NCBI RefSeq assembly: GCF_001540865.1
Contig: NC_033621.1
Span: 9,131,986-9,195,985, forward strand
Source: Ananas comosus
Lineage: Eukaryota; Streptophyta; Magnoliopsida; Poales; Bromeliaceae
Direction of reading: 5' to 3'
DNA length: 64,000 nt
Shown: in pieces, positions 23,724-34,299 of the stretch
How positions within the stretch are numbered: the stretch's first letter is position 1
Layout of the letters: every line of letters begins with the position of its first letter
Position numbers and translations under genes: made by a program
The notes under the pieces: generated by a model
Database searches by the model: none
Told to the model about the DNA's origin: nothing
The model's input: the letters and a program-made list of their open reading frames with translations, nothing else

Positions 23724-25390
23724 ACATGTTCTAAATGACTTAGACAAGTTTTTGAACAAGTTAGAGAATGATTGGAGGGTTAAAAGTGAGAAATTGCATC
23801 AACTGGCGAAAATCAGCTTTTTTCTGCTTGCTGTACCGGTACAGACATCACCTTGTACCGGTACAGCATTGGCAGATTAGTGGCAGCAAGGCTATTTTGG
23901 TCTTTTCACATTTTGATCCTATCTATTTGAACCCAGCACGACTCTTGGGGCTCAGTGGAGGTTGCTGGAGACCAGAGAAGCAGCCTTGCACCATTTTCTC
24001 TCTCTCTCTCTAGGGTTTTTCTCTCTCTACATAGAATTCGACGATTTCGCTCGTTTTCGTCGCAATGTTGGTTCTTCGCCGTTCGCAAGTGTTGCAGAGC
24101 CTACGTGGACGTGTGAGGGAATATTTTGGAGAGCTTTTCGCAGCTCTGGACCAGTGGGTTGCTGGTTGGAAGCTTGAAAGGTAAACGACTTGATGTTTTT
24201 CCGTTATCAGCATTCTAGTCGTCGATTTGAGTATTGAGTTTGAGTTTTTGCTTCTAACCGATATAAACTGAGAATTCAGCTATTATAAATGAGTTAATTA
24301 GCTGTGAATTAACCTTCTTAGACCAGGGATAAGCTACTCTGAAGCTTAATTGGAATATTTAGCCAATTATGAAGCTAAATTAGAACTAATTGCACTTATT
24401 TGCGCGAATTGATGCAATTTCGGGATTATTTCTTCGCAGCAGGTCTTCGAGCCTCGTTGAGCTGAACTTGTACTCTTTGAAGCTGGTTTGGAAGGTATTC
24501 TAACCTGAGGTAAGCAGGGATTTCAGTTAGAAAACTGAATTCGCAAGNCTCCTACATGTTCTAAAAGGTTAGAACAAGTTTTTGGATAAGTTAGAGGATG
24601 ATTGGAATGCTAAAAGTGAGAAAGTGTATTGAACTGGCCAAAATCAGCATTTTTCTATTTGCTGTACCGGTACAGCCATCACCTTGTACCGGTACAAGCT
24701 GGCAGAATCGTGGCAGCAAGGCTAATTTGGTAATTTCACATTTGATACCTACCTATTTGATCCCAGCACGACTCTGGGACTTCAGTGGAGTATGCTAGAG
24801 CTCAGCAAAGGGTTTTTTCACCTTCTTCTCTCTCTCTCTCTAGGGTTTCTCTCTCTACTTCGAATTCGTCGATTTTGCTCATTTTCGTCGCCGCGCTTGT
24901 TCTTCGCTGTTTGCGAGCGTCGCAGAGCTTTCGTGGACGCGTGGGAGAGTATTTTGGAAGGTTCTTTGCAACTCTGGACCAGTGAAGTGCTGGTTGGAAG
25001 CTCGAGAAGGTAAACGACTCGATTTTCTCCATTATCAACGTTCTAGTAGTCGTTTACGGGTTGCTTTTGAGTTATTGCTTCTAGTTGCTTTAATCTGAGA
25101 TTTCAGCAATTAAAGTTGGATTATTTAGCTGTGAATTGAGCTCCTTAGACTAGGGATAAGCTTCTTTGAAGGTTAATTAGGATAATTAGCCATTTATGAA
25201 GCTATTTCGGACTATACACGGTTTATGCGATCGAATTGATGCAGTTTTGTACGTTGACTTCGCAGCAGGTCTTCGAGCCTCGTTGAGCTGAACGTGTACT
25301 CGTTGAAGCTGGTTTGGAAGTTGTTCTACCCTAAGGTAAGTAAGAATTTCAGTTAGGAAGCCGAAATTGCAAGATTCCGACCATAATTGC
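23724..25390 (+). repeat. Direct repeat of about 820 bp within the C insertion, joined at an N
   Basis: 23724-24546 and 24548-25370 are diverged copies of the same LTR segment: CCTACATGTTCTAA, two TACCGGTA palindromes, (CT)n, donor site and an exon-like module. Sequence divergence is visible throughout, so this is not a simple duplicated read. Confidence 0.85.
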
Positions 25391-26726
25391 TATTATATGA
25401 TGAGTTTGATGCCGTTTCGATTTTGTTCGTAGCGTGAATGCGATCGAGCCTTGGATCATCGTTAGTTGACTTGTGAGAGCTCTTGGAGACTTATTTTGAG
25501 GTATTACACTAGTCCCAAAGCAGGGATTTAAGGGGTTACTTTGTACTAAGTGTAATTTAGGCCGAAATCGGATATTCCGGTCGTTATTTTGACGCGATGT
25601 TGATGTTTGTGTTCAGCAGGATTGAGACCTAGTGGAGCTGATCCTTGGGACTCCTTGGACTGATTTGGAGCCTAGTACTAGGTGGGTTTGACCTAACCAG
25701 AGCAAGTGAAGCTCCCCTATGTTCTATATGTATTATAGAAGTGGCCTAGTTATATGCTTATGTGATTGTTAAAGGGCTCGGAATTCGCCATCATGACGTT
25801 TTGCATATTTGAAATAGAGCGAGAGAAGCGTTCATGCATAAAAGTATTCTTGTTTAGTTCAGTAGAACAACCAAGAGATAAGTTTATTATGTTTCTATGA
25901 TATAGAGAACATATATACATGAACGTATTTATATTTCTATTCAATTCAGTTGAATGACTTATGAACAAGTGTAGGATGCACTTATAAAGTAGAGAACAAT
26001 GACATTCTCTTGACTCTAAAGTAGAGAACTATAACATGCTTATGACCATGTTGATAGTGCCATAATAGTGGAAAGATTATAATGCCATGTGATTTAGCAT
26101 TACTCTTACATGTTTACAATCTAGTAGATACTAGTTCTTGTTACTCTTTGTGTATTGAAATTCCGATCAGAGAATCGATGGTAAGAACATTGCAAATGAA
26201 AACATGATAATTGAGACATGTGGACAGTGGAATATGCTTGCTTGCCATCGTGCTCATTCGCACACGCTTGTGAGGGTCGCTCCCTACAAGCCGGCACTCC
26301 GGAGTTGGCCTACGCGACAGTTGCTCGCCCGTGCGGGATTGGGTGCCGAAGTGGATTGCCGTGGGGAGTGTATACTACCACGGGGCCATTAGGCGCGGCG
26401 CAAGCTGGACTACCTTGGGTAGGTCCCTATGAATGAAAAGATAGTACTTAATGAAAAAGGACGGCAATGAATGCTTATTAATTAAAGTGTACAGTAGTCA
26501 CTTTCACGTTTGTGCTTAGATTCATGTCTATGTTCATGATTACAGAAATTGCCATATCCCTATTATGCAAATGATTCATTACTGTAGAATGCTATTACAT
26601 GTTGATTACATGCTCATTACTTGTTAGCATCATGCTTATAAATCATGCAATTATCGTTTTTGCTTTCATTTAGTACATCATGAGCCTAGTGGTGTAATTC
26701 GCCGAGGCTGGCGGCTTACCCACTGG

Positions 26727-26774
26727 GAACTATTGTTTATAGTTCTCACGCCCTTTTGGTGGTTGTTTTTACAG
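26727..26774 (+). promoter_or_regulatory. Conserved LTR hairpin plus splice-acceptor-like site (family C)
   Basis: The stem GAACTAT...ATAGTTC, after CCCACTGG, is followed by TCACGCC, a T/G-rich stretch and GTTTTTACAG|AG. The acceptor is strong by plant consensus. See the family-A entry for the covarying pair. Confidence 0.5.
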
Positions 26775-27185
26775 AGCCATCTGCAGGAGAGGCTAGGGAT
26801 CGTGGCAAGGGAGTCGCGTCTAGCTAGACTTTGCTAGGAGCGTGCTAGTCGATCACCTTGCTACTCGGGCTACGGCCGAGGGTGATGTCCTTTGTATAGA
26901 GAGACCACCATTGTACCTATTTTTGTATACTCCGTGGTGTATATTTACTGTTGATCCCGATGTTTCTGTTGTGATACTTGCTCTTTAGTCGAGATTTTGG
27001 GATTGTACACTTTTTGTTCTTTTGTTGATATATATCGACTTGTACATTGCTCTGATATCAGGATAGGACTTTCTTTGTTTTACTTCCTATCGACTTGCTT
27101 TCTTCGTAGACGCCTTATATACTGCAGGTGTATGGCGGGTCTGTACACGTACCGGATATGCTTCCGCTGGTACCCGGGCGTGACA

Positions 27186-27773
27186 CAGCATCTCCCGAAA
27201 CGCCTCCCAAGTAACAAAAGGGTGCTCTAGCGAGCGACTTTTCTTCGCTTGATTCCACCACAACCGGGCCGACCCATCGAGACAATGAGCCGCAAGATGA
27301 ACCTTATCCTTTTCGAGGGTGTAGATATCCTCGAATAAGGCCTCCATCGCGGCGAGCCAACTCTCCGTCGTCCACGGGTCCTTCACATCCCCGGTGAAGG
27401 TCGGAGGGTTGAATCGCTTGAATGTCGTCAGCGCCGCCAATGTGCGCTCCTGCTCGGCCTCGAGTACAACGAAAATAGGTGCCGATGAACCCGATGCCGT
27501 CGGAGGAATAGCCGTCACAGGGGCTGCCGCCACCGCAGGAGGTGGTGCTACAGGAGCAGCCGGTGGGGGTGGATCCCTTGGCACTGATGCCGCTGCCGCC
27601 TGTTGCGCGATCATCTCGTGGAGCCGCCCTATCTGCTCCCCTTGAAGCTGCATAGCCCCGGCCAAAGCCGCTACTTGGGCTCGCAACTTGCGCATGTCGT
27701 CCGACCCCGACTGCTCGGGCTCCTCCCGAGGCTCCGCCGGTGTGGACCTCGTAACTCTCCTCGGTGGTGCCAT
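27186..27773 (-). pseudogene. gag N-terminal half (element B)
   Basis: ATG at 27773-27771 starts MAPPRRVTRSTPAEP, a basic, proline-rich Tekay-type gag start, chosen over the upstream ATG at 27818 because the preceding residues look untranslated. It continues through a coiled-coil-like stretch (MRKLRAQVAALAGAMQ), a low-complexity Ala/Pro/Val spacer and the capsid start FKRFNPPTFTGD, TTESWLAAME and ARLWWNQAK, up to WEAFREML, where the C insertion interrupts it. Gag forms the virus-like particle. Confidence 0.88.
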
Positions 27774-28098
27774 TGCGTCCTGAAATGCAATGCACACACA
27801 TATTAGTACTCGAAACACGTGACTCTTACATGTTCCAAGTAACTACCCAATTAAGCGAAAGCAACAAGCATAATCGTGTCCACTCTCGGCGTCATGTGGT
27901 CGGCCGCCCGACAAAGTTCCTTAAGTAGACAACAATTAAGACTTCTAGTCCATCTCTACTTCCTTCTAGAGAAGTGTTACCATTAACCCAATCACTTGCT
28001 TTCGCATAAACCAAGTTCACGTTAAACGTTTTCCTAGGTCCTTATGGTCTCCACACCTAGGGTTCCTAGGTCATTCCTAGACTTTTGCTTTCAACTTC
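27774..28098 (-). mobile_element. Leader between primer site and gag of element B
   Basis: About 325 bases without a reading frame longer than a few codons, between the primer site and the gag ATG. On the minus strand it shows T-rich stretches and several CAG triplets that could act as splice acceptors. Confidence 0.6.
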
Positions 28099-28110
28099 GC
28101 TCTGATACCA
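28099..28110 (-). other. Primer binding site of element B
   Basis: Reverse complement of TGGTATCAGAGC, separated by seven bases from the 5' LTR end at 28118. Initiator-Met-tRNA primed. Confidence 0.9.
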
Positions 28111-28117
28111 TTATATC

Positions 28118-30562
28118 TGTCACGCCCCAATCCCCGCCAATTTGGTCGGGTTCGGGTCACGTCAACAGACACCGAACGGACAGAGCCTTCCCTGTCCGCC
28201 CAAGGCTCTAACAACCTGTATAAATAAGCAATCAACAAGAGATTTGCATATATAATACAAGGCTTGCACGAGGGCAAGCAACAACGGAAGCGAGAGCTCT
28301 AAGCTAAATATACAACATACATGATATTTGATTAGATTTAAACCAAATACAAGTGATTAAAACGATTACATTCCATTCATCTATCATATCTTTTCACATT
28401 TAGTTATCCACCAAGTACATGATTGTTTACCACTTTACATCTCTAAATCAACAAAAAAAGTTGATACATGCATACCAAAAAGAGAATGACTACAAAATGA
28501 ATAAGATCCCGGTGGCCGCTATCTACGGCGCTAAACCCTTGCCACGGTCCTCCGCCGCCCTTCTCGTGCTAGGACCTGTAGGGTTAGTGGTGTGAGAACT
28601 ACAACGAAGTCCCCAGTGGGTTCGGCATCCGACCTCGCCGACTTACCCACTAGGTCTATCCAGGCATAAGTATTTCAAGGAAAGAAAAGTAACCAGTACT
28701 AATGCATCTAATACTATGCCTGCAGAAGAATGTCAGTAGATACATGTACTCGATTCAATAATAGAAATGCATGCATGCTCAATTCATGAATAAACTTTGG
28801 CTCTTACCCAATCTTACCGGTTAACCTTGTTAACCCCAAACACTCACAACCAAAAACCCTTAATAACGGGGGACTCGAACCTCCCTAGGGACCGTCAACT
28901 GATGGGACTTTACCTCGCCCAGTGGTGACCAACTCCGGAGCGCACCGCTCGAGGGGGAGCGACCTCCCTCAAGCCAAGACGTAATGTGAGTATCGATCCA
29001 ATCCTCAACTTGAGGATTCATAGCCACTAGTTACAATACCGATGTCATGATAGGTCTCTACCTATTCATTCTTGCCACTCTCAAGGCTATACCTGTGATG
29101 ATGCCATAATTGGTTAAACTATGTTTAACGGTTCATCTCGCAATGCCAATCTTGTTTCTATGTCAATGTCACCTTTATTTTCTATTGTCCGAGTCCAAAC
29201 CTCACATTCACACACCTGAGGGTCTTACCACACATGTCCAGTTTTGGTTCAATCATTCTCTATGTTCAACTACGTTAGAAGCATATAATGAAAGCAACCC
29301 GAATTCCACATGTATCTACCCTAATATGTATGAATGGCTATAAATAGATATATGCTCAATAAAAGGGAAAATAGACATAGAAGGGAATCCAACGATTCCG
29401 GCGTGCACCTCCACCTTGTGAGGTATAGGGAAACTACTCCGATGAATCCCACGCTCAACCGATCGCCACTCGTCAACCTACACCCCAAAATAGAGCCAAA
29501 TTAGGCCCAATGTACACAAACCATGCTCTAGCATTTTCGTTTCGTCAAATGGAGTTGTCCCACGCATTTAGAGCACCCCCAATTTGGTTTCTACGAGGTC
29601 AATTTGTCCTCGAAAAATCCTAGGGCAAAAGCCCTAATTTCCAAGCCCTAACAATGCCATTTAGGATTTCCTCGTGGATTGATCTCAACACTAAGCAAAT
29701 AATAGCTTAGAATCCTCTAAGAAGCATTCTAACAAGGTTTTCAAGCCTTTAGAACCATCCCTAGGGACCCTACCTCAGCCCCTGTGTGTTCACCATGAGA
29801 GCACCTTGAGCTCTCATGGGTACTATGGCATCCATGGCTCAAAAGAGCCTCTAAAGCCCCCTAAGAAGCACAAAGCTCCAATGCCCTAAGCCAAAATCCA
29901 AACCCTAGAGGAAAACCTTGCAAAACTCATCTCTAGTCCAAGCTCCACCAAGGTTCTTCTTGTTGGAGAGCCCCTAGGACCACCAAAGCACCAAAACCCA
30001 CCTTTTTCTCCAAGTTCTTTTTCTTCTTCTCCAAGTTCTAGAGGAGTTCTAGAGAGAGAAAGAGGGAAAATGAGAGAGTTGGAGAGAAATGGCTGTGGGA
30101 AAGAGGGGTTGAGCCATATATAGTGTTGTAACAATTGCACTTAAGCCCCTCCACTTGTTTCACCTTGAACTGCCCAGACTGGGCATTTTTCGCCTTCGGG
30201 GACCGGTCTCCCCGACCAGGGACCGGTTCCCGAAAGTGGGTTTTCCAGGACTTAGCCGATTTTTCGGCTTTTTCAGCTGCTGCACGACAGGGGACCGGTC
30301 TCTCCTTCAGGGACCGGTCTCCCGAGGACCGGTCTCACCACCAGGGACCGGATGCCTCAGGGTTTCCTGGCAGGCTGCGCGTACGGGGACCGGTCTCTCC
30401 TTTCTGAGACTTAGCCAGATTTTCATATTCTCTCTCTCGGGTCCCTTTTAGCTTCACTTATGGACTCTAATGCGCTTAGGGTCCATTCTAACTCATTCAA
30501 CTCCGCGTTCCGCTCGTTTCGACAGAACTCGGCATGATCTACGAGGGATGTGGTATGTTACA
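28118..30562 (-). mobile_element. 5' LTR of element B (2.45 kb)
   Basis: On the minus strand it starts TGTAACATACC (30562) and ends GGGGCGTGACA (28118). It holds ACCGGT palindromes (about 30200-30400), TATA-like CTATATATGG (about 30113-30123), CT-rich tracts, a GA/AGAA tract, a donor position mutated to GATGAG (about 29930), and the hairpin with acceptor (about 28575-28612). Confidence 0.9.
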
Positions 30563-31172
30563 CCAGGACAACCTACGGGTGTGCCACCTGCGGCATGGTC
30601 TGGAGAGCAAGTGAGGATAAGGCAACCGAGGGGTTCGCGGCTGGAGGCAAGTGGCCATGGATACGCGGCCCAGGATGTGGGACCTGCTGCTGACGACGTC
30701 GTGGCAGGTATGAGTTATTAATGCAGTTATGTGTTTCTGCATGATGCAAAGTTGGAGCATTGCATGCATTGAGCATATAGTTAGTTACTACTATCTATGT
30801 AGTAGCATAGTAGGGACCAAGCGGATGGGTAAGTGTAAATATTCGGGCATGCTTGTGTTGTGAAAGCATAGCAAGTTGCTAGTGATGATCTAAGGATGAG
30901 ACTCACAGTAGAGATGGAAGTGACGAACCAACTCGCAGAGCAATGCGTAGCTGATTGCGAGAGTTGCGTCGTGACACTTGTGGACACTTGAATGGTTCGA
31001 GTATTCCAAATATTGCTTCGATAGAACGGTTTGTTGTCAAATACGGGCGCGTTGGCCTAGTAGTACCTCGAATTAAGGTAGGTGAGCCGGGCTCGCGTGG
31101 CCGGTGTGCATAGGCAAAGTTGCCTGATGCTTGACATAGTTGGAATACTATAGAGGCCATGTAGAGTGCTCG
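30563..31172 (+). mobile_element. Internal region of plus-strand family-A element, first piece
   Basis: Starts with a gag tail in the plus frame (GVPPAAWSGEQ, 30585-30720; ends DDVVAGMSY and stop), then non-coding sequence homologous to the reverse complement of 12420-13085 in A'. Together with 107-6749 this is the outermost element; B was inserted in its gag. As in A', homology to gag-protease ends at GGCAG|GTATGAGTTA (30706-30719). Confidence 0.75.
31168..31172. repeat. Target-site duplication GCTCG, left copy
   Basis: GCTCG at 31168-31172 and again at 33652-33656 flanks the solo LTR. Confidence 0.9.
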
Positions 31173-33651
31173 TGTCACGCCCCAATCCCCGCCAATTTGG
31201 TCGGGTTCGGGTCACGTCAACAGACGCCGGACGGACAGAGCCTCCCCTGTCCGCCCAAGGCTCTAACAACATGTATAAATAGGCAATCAACAAGAGATTT
31301 GCATATATAATACGAGGCTTGCACGAGGGCATGCAACAACGGAAGCGAAAGCTCTAAACTAAATATACAACATACAAGATATTTGATTGCATTTGAACCA
31401 AATACAAGTAAATAAAACGATTACATTTTCATTCACCCATCATTTCTTTTACATTTAGCCATGCACCAAAATTACATGATTGTTTACAACTTTACATCTC
31501 GAAATCAACAAAGGAAGTTGATACATGTATACCAAAAGGGAAATGGCTATAGAATATATAAAGTCCCGGTGGCCGCTATCTACGGTGTTATACCCTTGCC
31601 TTGGTCCTCCGCCGCCCCGCTTGTGCTAGGACCTGTAGGGTTAGTGGTGTGAGAACTACAACGAAGTTCCCAGTGGGTTCGGCATCCGACCTCGCCGACT
31701 TACCCACTAGATCTATCCAGGCATAAGTATTTCAAGGAAAGAAAAGTAACCATTACTAATGCATCTAATACCATGCCTGCAGTAGAATGTCAGTAGATAC
31801 ATATACTCGATTCAATAATAGAAATGCATGCATGCTCAATTCATGAATAAACTTTGGCTCTTACCGAATCTTACCGGTTAACCTTGTTAACCCCAAACAC
31901 TCACAACCAAAAATCCCTTTCTTTACCGGGGAGGCTCCAAGTACTACCGACCCGAGGGACCGTCTTCAGGGACCTTGCTCCCTGTGGTGTCGATTTTCGG
32001 AAACACACCGCTTGAGGAGGAGCGACCTCCCTCAAGCCAAGACTTATTATGAGTGTCGATCAAATCCCCAAGTTGAGGATATTTAGCCACATGTTACATT
32101 GCCACTTTTGTGATAGATTTTTCTACCTATGTTCTCATGCCACTTGCTAGTCGATCTCGTTACAATGCCACTATAGTTAAATCTATATTTAACATTCATT
32201 TATCCAAGCCAATCTATCTCTCTATTGTCAATGTCACCATTTGTTTACTTGTGCTAAGTCCAAGTCCCACTATCATGCAATTCCTAGGGTTCAATAACAC
32301 ATGTCCATCATGGTTCCATTTCTCTCTCTTTCAAATACACGTAGAATAAACATAATGAAAACAACCAAAGTTCACATGTGAATTAACCCTAATATGCATG
32401 ACGGAATGAATAACCATATGCTCAAGAATAGAGAAATAGATATAGAAGGGAATCCAACGATTCCAGCGTGCACTCCCCACCTCTAGTAATCGTGTGGGTG
32501 AGAATACGAAACTCCCGAACGCTACGAACGACAATCCGCGTCTTACAATCCAAAAGGGTGCCTAATTAGGCCCTTATATACATGAACTATTCTTAAATAT
32601 TTTCGTTTCCTCAAACGAAGTTGTCAAACGTGTTTACTTGACCCCCAATTAGGTTTCTACGGGGTCAATTTGTCCCCGAAAAATCCTAGGGCAAAAGCCC
32701 CAATTTTCAAGCCCTAATATTGTCATTTAGGGTTTCCCCATGAATCGATCCCAACCCTAAGCAAATAATAGCTTAGAATCATCTAAGAACATCTTAGTAA
32801 GGTTTTTAGACCTTTGTGACCAACCCTAGGGCTCCTAACCCAACTTCCAAGGGTTCACCATGAGAGCACTTTGAGCTCTCATGGGTACTTTGTTGTTCAT
32901 GGCTCAAAAGAGCCTCTAAAACCCCTAAGGAGCACAAAGCTCCAATTCTCTAAACCAAAACCCAAACCCTAGAGGAAAACCTCACAAAACTTACCTCTAG
33001 TCCAAGCTCCACCAAGGTTCTTCTTGTTGGAGAGCTCCTAGAACCTCCAAAGCACCAAATCCACCTTCTTCTCCAAGTTCTTCTTCTTCTTCTCCAAGCC
33101 CTAGAGGGATTCTAGAGAGAGAAAGTGAGAAAATGAGAGAGGAGGAGAGGAATGGCTGTGGGAGAGAGGGGATGGGCCATATATAGTGTTGTAACAATTG
33201 TACTTAAGTCCCTCCACTTGTTTCCCATTGATCAGCCCAGACTCGGCATTTTTCGCCTTAAGGGACCGGTCTCCCCGACCAGGGACCGGTTCCCGAACGG
33301 GGGTTTTCCAGGACTTAGCCAAATTTTCGGGTTTTTCAGCTGCTGCGCAGCGAAGGACCGGTCTGTCCTTCAGGGACCGGTCTCCCAAGGACCGGTCTCA
33401 CCACCAGGGACCGGATGCCTCAGGATTTCCTGGCAGGCTACGCGTATGGGGACCGGTCTCTCCTTCTGGGACCGGTCCCCGAGAGCACAAAATCTGAGAC
33501 TTAGCCAGATTTCCATATTTACTCTCTCGGGTCCCAAAAGCTTCACTTATGGACTCTAATGCTCTTAGGATTCACTCTAACTCATTCAACTCGGCGTTCC
33601 GCTCATTTCGACGGAACTCGGCACGATTTACGAGGGACGTGGTATGTTACA
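31173..33651 (-). mobile_element. Solo LTR, family B (2.48 kb)
   Basis: TGTCACGCCCC...GGTATGTTACA with the GCTCG duplication on both sides. It has all family-B parts: hairpin (31651-31672), donor AGAG|GTAAGTTTTG (about 32990-33000), TATATATGG (33177-33187), and ACCGGT palindromes (33263-33480). It lies in the plus-strand family-A internal region. Confidence 0.92.
31632..31672 (-). promoter_or_regulatory. Conserved LTR hairpin plus splice-acceptor-like site (family B)
   Basis: On the minus strand: CCCACTGG, stem GAACT...AGTTC with a 7-base loop, then CACACCACTAACCCTACAG. The segment has a branch-point-like CTAAC close before CAG. Confidence 0.5.
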
Positions 33652-33784
33652 GCTCGAGCATGGTTACTCGTGGAGTGCGATTGTGACCCAACCCGAGGAT
33701 CTGTAACGGTTTGGGATTCTAGTTGCTCCTGGTTGGAGTGTGTGTGAATTCCCCAGTGAGAATTTCGCCCCAACGATGATCGAG
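33652..33784 (+). mobile_element. Internal region of plus-strand family-A element, second piece
   Basis: Homologous to the reverse complement of about 11890-12025 in A' (GGAGTGYGTGYGAATTC...GAGAATKTCGCCC). It stops where the family-C LTR starts at 33785. Confidence 0.65.
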
Positions 33785-34299
33785 TGTAACACACTGAACT
33801 CTTGCAAATTGCGGAGTTCGAGTATGTGGAATGATGTGTGGATCAATCCTACATGTTCTAAAAGGTTAGAACAAGTTTTTGGATAAGTTAGAGGATGATT
33901 GGAATCCTAAAAGTGAGAAAATGCATTGAACTGGCGAAATCAGCCTTTTTCTGCTTGCTGTACCGGTACAGCCATCACCTTGTACCGGTACAGACTGGCA
34001 GAAATGTGGCAGCAAGGGTAGTTCTGTAATTTCACACTTGATACCTATCTACTTGACCCCAGCTCGACCAGGAAGGCTCAGTGGAGGGTACTAGAGCTCT
34101 GGAGCTTGTTCTTCCACCTTCTCCTCTCTCTCTCTCTCTAGGATCTTTCTCTCTCTACAAGTATTATTGCGCGATTACTTCGCTCGTGTTTCGGTCGCGC
34201 GCGCGAGTTCTTCTATGGTTTTGCGAGGTGCGCAGCGCCTTTCGTGCACATGCAGGAGCATTTTGGAGGGATATTTTGCAGCCCCTGGACCAGTAGGTT

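Larger units (their letters stand above)
23658..27185 (+). mobile_element. Family-C LTR insertion in gag of B (solo LTR, or collapsed full element)
   Basis: TGTAATACACTGAAC...GGGCGTGACA with a CAGCA duplication. It contains TACCGGTA palindromes, (CT)n, donor-like AAG|GTAAAC sites (24181, 25010), exon-like modules, a tRNA-independent AT-rich middle, the hairpin (26727-26745) and acceptor TTTTTACAG (ends 26774). The first 890 bases are repeated with differences after a single N at 24547. This is either an LTR with an internal tandem duplication or two LTRs of a full element whose interior was dropped in assembly. No coding region is present. Confidence 0.88.
7285..30562 (-). mobile_element. Ty3/gypsy (Tekay/Del-like) retrotransposon B, complete but heavily nested
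   Basis: Reading on the minus strand: 5' LTR 30562-28118, primer site 28110-28099, gag start 27773, gag, protease, reverse transcriptase, RNase H, integrase ending at 19542, polypurine tract 19494-19477, then 3' LTR 19476-17421 continued at 7818-7285. Other elements are inserted in gag (23658-27185) and the 3' LTR (7819-17420; also C-LTR sequence at about 18759-19277). Net length without inserts is about 10 kb. The right flank is CCAGG; the left keeps AGG, the last three bases of the expected duplication. The coding region is broken at several points. Confidence 0.85.

Noticed and set aside
27304..27801. 165-codon minus frame rich in Gly and Ser
   Set aside because: Shadow of the gag N-terminal frame (27773-27186), which has clear family motifs in its own frame.
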